Assembly (NCBI GenBank): GCA_016234155.1
Contig: JACRGZ010000028.1
Coordinates: 1-8,024 of the forward strand
Reading direction: 5' to 3'
Length of the DNA stretch: 8,024 bases
Source of the DNA: Nitrospirota bacterium
Lineage (GTDB): Bacteria; Nitrospirota; 9FT-COMBO-42-15; HDB-SIOI813
In this document: positions 5,515-8,024 of the stretch, piece by piece
Layout: every line of letters starts with the position of its first letter
Position numbering within the stretch: position 1 is the stretch's first letter
The notes under the pieces: generated by a model
What the model saw: the letters and a program-made list of their open reading frames with translations, nothing else
Database searches by the model: none
What the model was told of the DNA's origin: nothing
Made by a program: the position numbers and the translations under genes

Positions 5515-6687
5515 TCACCTGCTTACCACCTTCTTAATCCCCTGCACCGCCTGCCTTATACGGTGCTCATTCTCAACGAGTGCAAACCTGATATACTCAT
5601 CACCATATTCTCCAAAACCTACACCAGGGGACACCGCTACCTTGCCTTCTGTTAACAAGAGCTTCGAAAACTCAAGAGACCCAAGATGCCTGAAAGGCTC
5701 CGGTATCTTTGCCCAGACAAACATCGTCCCCAAGGGCTTTTTAATAGGCCATCCTATCCGCTCTAATCCGCCCACAAGCGCATCCCTCCGTCGTCTGTAA
5801 ATATCAACCGTCTCCTTTACGCAATCCTGTGGACCGTTCAAGGCAATAATACTTGCAATCTGTATTGGCTGAAACACACCGTAATCAAGATAACTCTTTA
5901 TCTTCGTGAGCGCCCCCACCATTTCTTTATTGCCTACGCAGAAACCGACCCTCCAGCCCGGCATGTTATAACTCTTTGACACAGAGAAGAACTCAACACC
6001 CACATCCTTTGCCTCTGGTACCTGAAGAAAACTCGGCGCCGTATAGCCGTCAAATACAAGGTCTGCATAAGAGATATCATGAACCACCATGAGGTCATTA
6101 TCCAGGGCAAAGTCAACCACCTTCTTGAAAAAGCTGATGTCTACTACAGAGGTGGTAGGGTTATGCGGGAATGATACAATCAGCATCTTGGGCCTTGGCC
6201 GCATCTGTTTATAGGCATTACACATATCCTCAAAGAAGTCGTTATCCTCTCTGAGTGGTATGCTCTTTATCTCCCCGCCTACGATGATAACACTATACGG
6301 GTGTATCGGGTATGTGGGATTTGGTGTCATCACCACATCACCAGGATTAATTGTCGCAAGTGCAAGATGTGAGATGCCTTCTTTCGCCCCTATGGTAACG
6401 ACAGTCTCTGTCTCAGGATCAAGGTCTACATTATACCTTCGCTTATACCAATCAACTATTGCGGCCCTAAGCTTTGTAATACCTTTGGATGCCGAATATC
6501 TGTGGTTCTTGGGGTTTTTTGCCGCCTCAGTGAGCTTGTCCACAACATGGGGCGGGCTCGGGAGGTCAGGATTACCCATCCCGAGGTCAATAATGTCTTC
6601 CCCCCTCCTCCGGGCATCAATCTTCATAGTGTTCACAATACTGAAGACATACGGCGGCAGCCTTTTTATTCTTGAAAATTCACGCAT
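5515..6687 (-). CDS. alaC: Class I/II aminotransferase, AlaC (YfdZ)-like
   Basis: A 390-residue fold-type I PLP aminotransferase. It resembles E. coli AlaC along the whole length, including the N-terminus (SRIKRLPPYVF, then RRRGEDIIDLGMGNPD at about residues 27-41). PLP and substrate residues visible are Asn176 in SFPHNP, Asp204 and Tyr207 in VVHDISYAD, the Schiff-base Lys238 in SVSKSYNMPGWRVGF, Arg246, and the C-terminal IRFALVEN arginine. AlaC makes alanine from pyruvate and glutamate. Relatives are often labelled LL-diaminopimelate or aspartate aminotransferase, so the substrate is uncertain. As first gene of a hom-thrC-lysC operon it may instead supply aspartate or act in the lysine branch (inference). 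The ATG has GGAAAG 6 bases upstream and lies about 30 bases after a strong -10 box. Confidence 0.9.
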   Translation of the reverse strand: MREFSRIKRLPPYVFSIVNTMKIDARRRGEDIIDLGMGNPDLPSPPHVVDKLTEAAKNPKNHRYSASKGITKLRAAIVDWYKRRYNVDLDPETETVVTIGAKEGISHLALATINPGDVVMTPNPTYPIHPYSVIIVGGEIKSIPLREDNDFFEDMCNAYKQMRPRPKMLIVSFPHNPTTSVVDISFFKKVVDFALDNDLMVVHDISYADLVFDGYTAPSFLQVPEAKDVGVEFFSVSKSYNMPGWRVGFCVGNKEMVGALTKIKSYLDYGVFQPIQIASIIALNGPQDCVKETVDIYRRRRDALVGGLERIGWPIKKPLGTMFVWAKIPEPFRHLGSLEFSKLLLTEGKVAVSPGVGFGEYGDEYIRFALVENEHRIRQAVQGIKKVVSR

Positions 6688-6717
6688 AATATTCTTTCCA
6701 TTATCTTAAGTATTTAA

Positions 6718-6746
6718 ATATTAAAGATTTTTCAGGTAGTTGTCAA
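6718..6746 (-). promoter_or_regulatory. Sigma-70-type promoter of the alaC-hom-thrC-apgM-lysC operon
   Basis: On the minus strand TTGACA (6746-6741) and TAATAT (6723-6718) are separated by exactly 17 bases: a perfect -35 and a one-mismatch -10. Transcription would start at about 6710, leaving a leader of only some 20 bases before alaC. That leaves no room for a riboswitch, T-box or peptide attenuator. The -35 box directly follows the dispersed repeat at 6747-6770. Confidence 0.75.
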
Positions 6747-6770
6747 CCCTTCGACAAACTCAGGGCAGGC
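6747..6770 (-). repeat. Dispersed CCCTGAGTTTGTCGAAGGG repeat
   Basis: On the minus strand the core CCCTGAGTTTGTCGAAGGG has complementary CCCT and AGGG ends and is preceded by GCCTG. Translated, repeats of this kind give CPEFVEG-like peptides, well known as dispersed intergenic repeats in many bacterial genomes. Here it provides the stop codon of the small Cys-rich gene (TGA at 6760-6762) and abuts the -35 box of the alaC promoter. Confidence 0.7.
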
Positions 6771-6936
6771 CCGTCTTTTTGCGTTCCTTTTTGTCCTTAC
6801 ATGGCAAATTTTTATAAACCAATTGCCTTTTGAGCTTGCAATACAGTGCAATAAAAGTCCTGCAACTTCCTGAACCATCCACTGATTCAGTGTCAGGGAA
6901 TTTGGCATATTTGCAATCCAAGTCACAGAATTCCAT
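6760..6936 (-). CDS. Small cysteine-rich protein of unknown function
   Basis: Codes for 58 residues from an ATG at 6934-6936. A GAGG Shine-Dalgarno lies 8 bases upstream (TGAGGTATTACGAATG), an ideal arrangement. The protein begins MEFCDLDCKYAKFPD and has five cysteines at residues 4, 8, 25, 33 and 46, spaced C-x3-C-x16-C-x7-C-x12-C. The centre reads DGSGSCRTFIALYC and the C-terminus is lysine-rich. The pattern suggests a small metal-binding (zinc or Fe-S) or disulfide-bonded protein. There is no signal peptide or membrane segment. It looks like a conserved small hypothetical protein, but I cannot name a family. The last residues (TGLP) and the TGA stop come from a dispersed repeat, so the original C-terminus may have been altered. 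A solitary CRISPR-like repeat lies 19 bases upstream of the start codon. No own promoter was identified. Confidence 0.6.
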   Translation of the reverse strand: MEFCDLDCKYAKFPDTESVDGSGSCRTFIALYCKLKRQLVYKNLPCKDKKERKKTGLP

Positions 6937-6955
6937 TCGTAATACCTCATCAATT

Positions 6956-6987
6956 GTTTCAATCCACGCCCCTGCGCGGAGAGCGAC
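6956..6987 (-). CRISPR. Solitary type I-C-like CRISPR repeat (32 bp)
   Basis: On the minus strand this 32-bp unit starts GTCGCTCTCC and ends GGCGTGGATTGAAAC. This is the layout of type I-C (Dvulg-type) repeats: GTCGC start, GC-rich short palindrome, then the invariant GTGGATTGAAAC end. CGCTCT can pair with GGGGCG (two G-U pairs) around a 7-base loop, as expected for the repeat hairpin. Only one copy is present. No second repeat occurs at a spacer distance of 33-37 bases on either side, and no cas gene is in the window. It looks like the terminal repeat of a lost array or an orphan repeat. It lies between the rhuM remnant and the small Cys-rich gene. Confidence 0.7.
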
Positions 6988-6997
6988 GGGAATTTCC

Positions 6998-7522
6998 TTA
7001 CTTCCATATAAAAAGTGGGCAATTATCCATTCGCCAAAAGACCTTTTCAGAGGAGCGGATATCCCGGATGCGTGCCAGCAGTTCATCGAAGTAATTTCCG
7101 CCACCAGCCTGTTTCAAGCGGTCATCGTCCAGAGTAAAACCCTTAATAATATATTCCCGCAAACGCTGGGTTGACAATTGGCGAAAGCGTGTCGCAACAT
7201 GCGATTTGATTCTGTAACCCACAGAAATAATGACGTCTAAATTGTAAAATCGTTACTTACGCTCTACCTGTCTGTTCCCCTCAATTTGAACTTGTAAAAA
7301 ATCCTTACAAGTTGCCATTTCATCCAATTCACCTTCATTAAAGATGTTCTTAAGGTGTATAGTAATATTTTGAGGAGTTGTCTGAAACAACTCAGCCATA
7401 AGCTTCTGACTCAGCCAGACACTTTCATCCTGTAACCGGACTTCAATCCTGATTTTGCCATCCTCTGTCTGATACAGAATCAACTCGCTTTTAACTGGAA
7501 CTTGCTCGTTCTTTTTTTTCAT
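6998..7522 (-). pseudogene. rhuM: rhuM family gene, interrupted by an in-frame TAA and 3'-truncated
   Basis: RhuM-family proteins (named from a Salmonella pathogenicity island) are accessory-genome proteins of unknown biochemical role. The N-terminal part (LILYQTEDGKIRIEV, DESVWLSQKLMAELFQTTPQN, LQVQIEGNRQVERK) and a later part (FYNLDVIISVGYRIKSHVATRFRQ, TQRLREYIIKGFTLDDDRL, ARIRDIRSSEKVFWR) are typical. Both lie in the same frame, separated by one TAA at 7253-7255 exactly where family members have a sense codon, so the lesion is a nonsense change, not a frameshift. After codon 164 homology stops and only ten unrelated residues follow. The family is usually over 300 residues, so about half is missing. 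Translation could start at ATG 7522 behind AAGGGG, giving an 89-residue product. It overlaps the preceding gene by ATGA. Confidence 0.8.
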
Positions 7523-7788
7523 ACGTACACCCCTTCTCTATTCCACTTGAGTATCATCCAAATCATTCTTCTTCGATCACTTTTAAAAGATAGTTGTCCG
7601 ATTTTCTCGGACAACGCATCATACCCCATTTCAGAAAGCTTTTTCTTTAAGTCACTCCAATACTTTCTTGGTCTTTCTGTACCTGTTAACACCTCAAAAA
7701 TGTCAACAATAGAAAACCACCATTCGTTGTTATGCAACATCCTCCTGATTTGCATTCCTTTGAAAACCGCTAAATGCATTTCCGTCAT
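7519..7788 (-). pseudogene. BRO-N family gene, C-terminally truncated
   Basis: The 89-residue frame starts MTEMHLAVFKGMQIRRMLHN and contains the hallmark NNEWWFSIVDIFEVLTGTERPRKYW (residues 20-44) and KIGQLSFKSDRRRM, the first two thirds of the Bro-N domain found in phage antirepressors and bacterial accessory genes. Homology stops after RRRM, and the usual segment beginning TD.A..E and leading to the IQSIPSPKAEPFK motif is absent. The frame runs on through unrelated codons to a TGA that overlaps the rhuM ATG. Family members typically have well over 200 residues. The start is well supported: AGGAGG lies 5 bases upstream and the ATG directly follows the TAA of the upstream gene. It may still be expressed as a short protein, but it probably lacks function. 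Confidence 0.7.
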
Positions 7789-8024
7789 TTAACCTCCTGA
7801 ACGTCTTGCTTCCAGTGCCTTACGGGTCTTGTCTATCTCTGCCACCAGTGACTTTTCATCAGGCAAAGCCGTTTTGTACTCTGCAGCAAGAACCTTATTA
7901 GGCAGACCTTCCAGAGCATAATGTGCCAATGCGTGAGACTTCCCTGTGCATAATATCAGGCCAACCGGCGGGTTTTCATCAGGATGAGTCCAGTGCTCAC
8001 GTGCATAGTTCAGATACATGTGCA
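7789..8024 (-). CDS. DUF1016/YhcG-type PDDEXK nuclease family protein, C-terminal part (cut by window edge)
   Basis: Only the last 77 or so codons are in the window. The frame is open to the right edge and the visible residues read HMYLNYAREHW, then DENPPVGLILCTGKS, LPNKVLAAEYKTALPDEK and EIDKTRKALEARR. ENPPxGLILC and the ALPDEK-x-L-x-EI segment are characteristic of the C-terminal PDDEXK nuclease-like domain of the DUF1016 (YhcG) family, often found in defence islands. The apparent ATG at 8017-8019 is internal, because the family continues upstream of it. The stop TAA is immediately followed by the ATG of the BRO-N gene, and the end of this gene carries that gene's AGGAGG. The portion seen is undamaged; completeness depends on sequence to the right. 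Confidence 0.8.
   Translation of the reverse strand, partial: HMYLNYAREHWTHPDENPPVGLILCTGKSHALAHYALEGLPNKVLAAEYKTALPDEKSLVAEIDKTRKALEARRSGG

Noticed and set aside
6732..7022. 96-residue minus-strand frame ending in a CPEFVEG-like peptide
   Set aside because: It runs across the CRISPR repeat, the small gene in another frame and the dispersed repeat. The end is the translated repeat, with no family resemblance.
7008..7040. A second, degenerate CRISPR repeat around GGCGAATGGATAATT
   Set aside because: It shares only GGCG and TGGAT with the repeat and the GGCG belongs to rhuM. This is too weak to call.
6760..7104. 114-residue frame spanning the CRISPR repeat and the small Cys-rich gene
   Set aside because: Only the part from Met at 6936 has a Shine-Dalgarno and a coherent cysteine pattern. 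The upstream part is translated repeat and out-of-frame rhuM.
7253..7255. Programmed readthrough or stop-codon reassignment in rhuM
   Set aside because: TAA terminates several intact genes here, no recoding signal is seen, and the gene is also truncated at its 3' end.
6760..8024. A complete novel defence system
   Set aside because: Two of the three defence-island-type genes are broken, no cas gene or other effector is in the window, and the CRISPR repeat is single.

Overview
The window is bacterial and all supportable genes lie on the minus strand, so transcription runs from high to low coordinates. Two parts are visible. Positions 173-6687 hold a compact amino-acid biosynthesis operon in the order alaC-like aminotransferase, hom, thrC, a phosphoglycerate-mutase-like enzyme (apgM type) and lysC. 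Positions about 6760-8024 hold an accessory tract: the 3' end of a DUF1016/YhcG-type nuclease gene, a truncated BRO-N gene, a broken rhuM gene, one isolated type I-C-like CRISPR repeat and a small cysteine-rich gene.

The operon covers aspartate to threonine. LysC phosphorylates aspartate and Hom reduces aspartate semialdehyde to homoserine. The apgM-like protein sits where a homoserine kinase (ThrB) would be expected, and ThrC makes threonine. No GHMP-type thrB and no asd is present in the window. The paralogue family that includes this apgM-like protein has been proposed to contain homoserine kinases, and the gene order here fits that idea. A textbook sigma-70-type promoter (TTGACA, 17 bp, TAATAT) lies just upstream of alaC. 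Inside lysC a strong Shine-Dalgarno precedes Met246, which points to a separately translated regulatory beta subunit.

All four intercistronic gaps of the operon contain inverted repeats of different families: a 7-bp-arm palindrome (alaC/hom), a perfect 22-bp palindrome plus TTCTCAC triplets (hom/thrC), a 132-bp inverted repeat built of 8-bp units (thrC/apgM) and a MITE-like 128-bp element with a probable target duplication (apgM/lysC). These repeats extend two apparent ORF starts and supply the last residues and stop codon of the apgM-like gene. Downstream of lysC, the left edge looks like the 5' end of a group II intron on the minus strand.

The operon order, moderate GC and density of dispersed palindromes suggest an environmental bacterium of the Nitrospirota or Geobacter-like (former Deltaproteobacteria) type. 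This is an inference without a search and the confidence is low. Nothing here is a complete new defence system; the right-hand tract looks like a decaying remnant of one. The oddest combination is the solitary CRISPR repeat placed directly in front of the ribosome binding site of a small Cys-rich gene.
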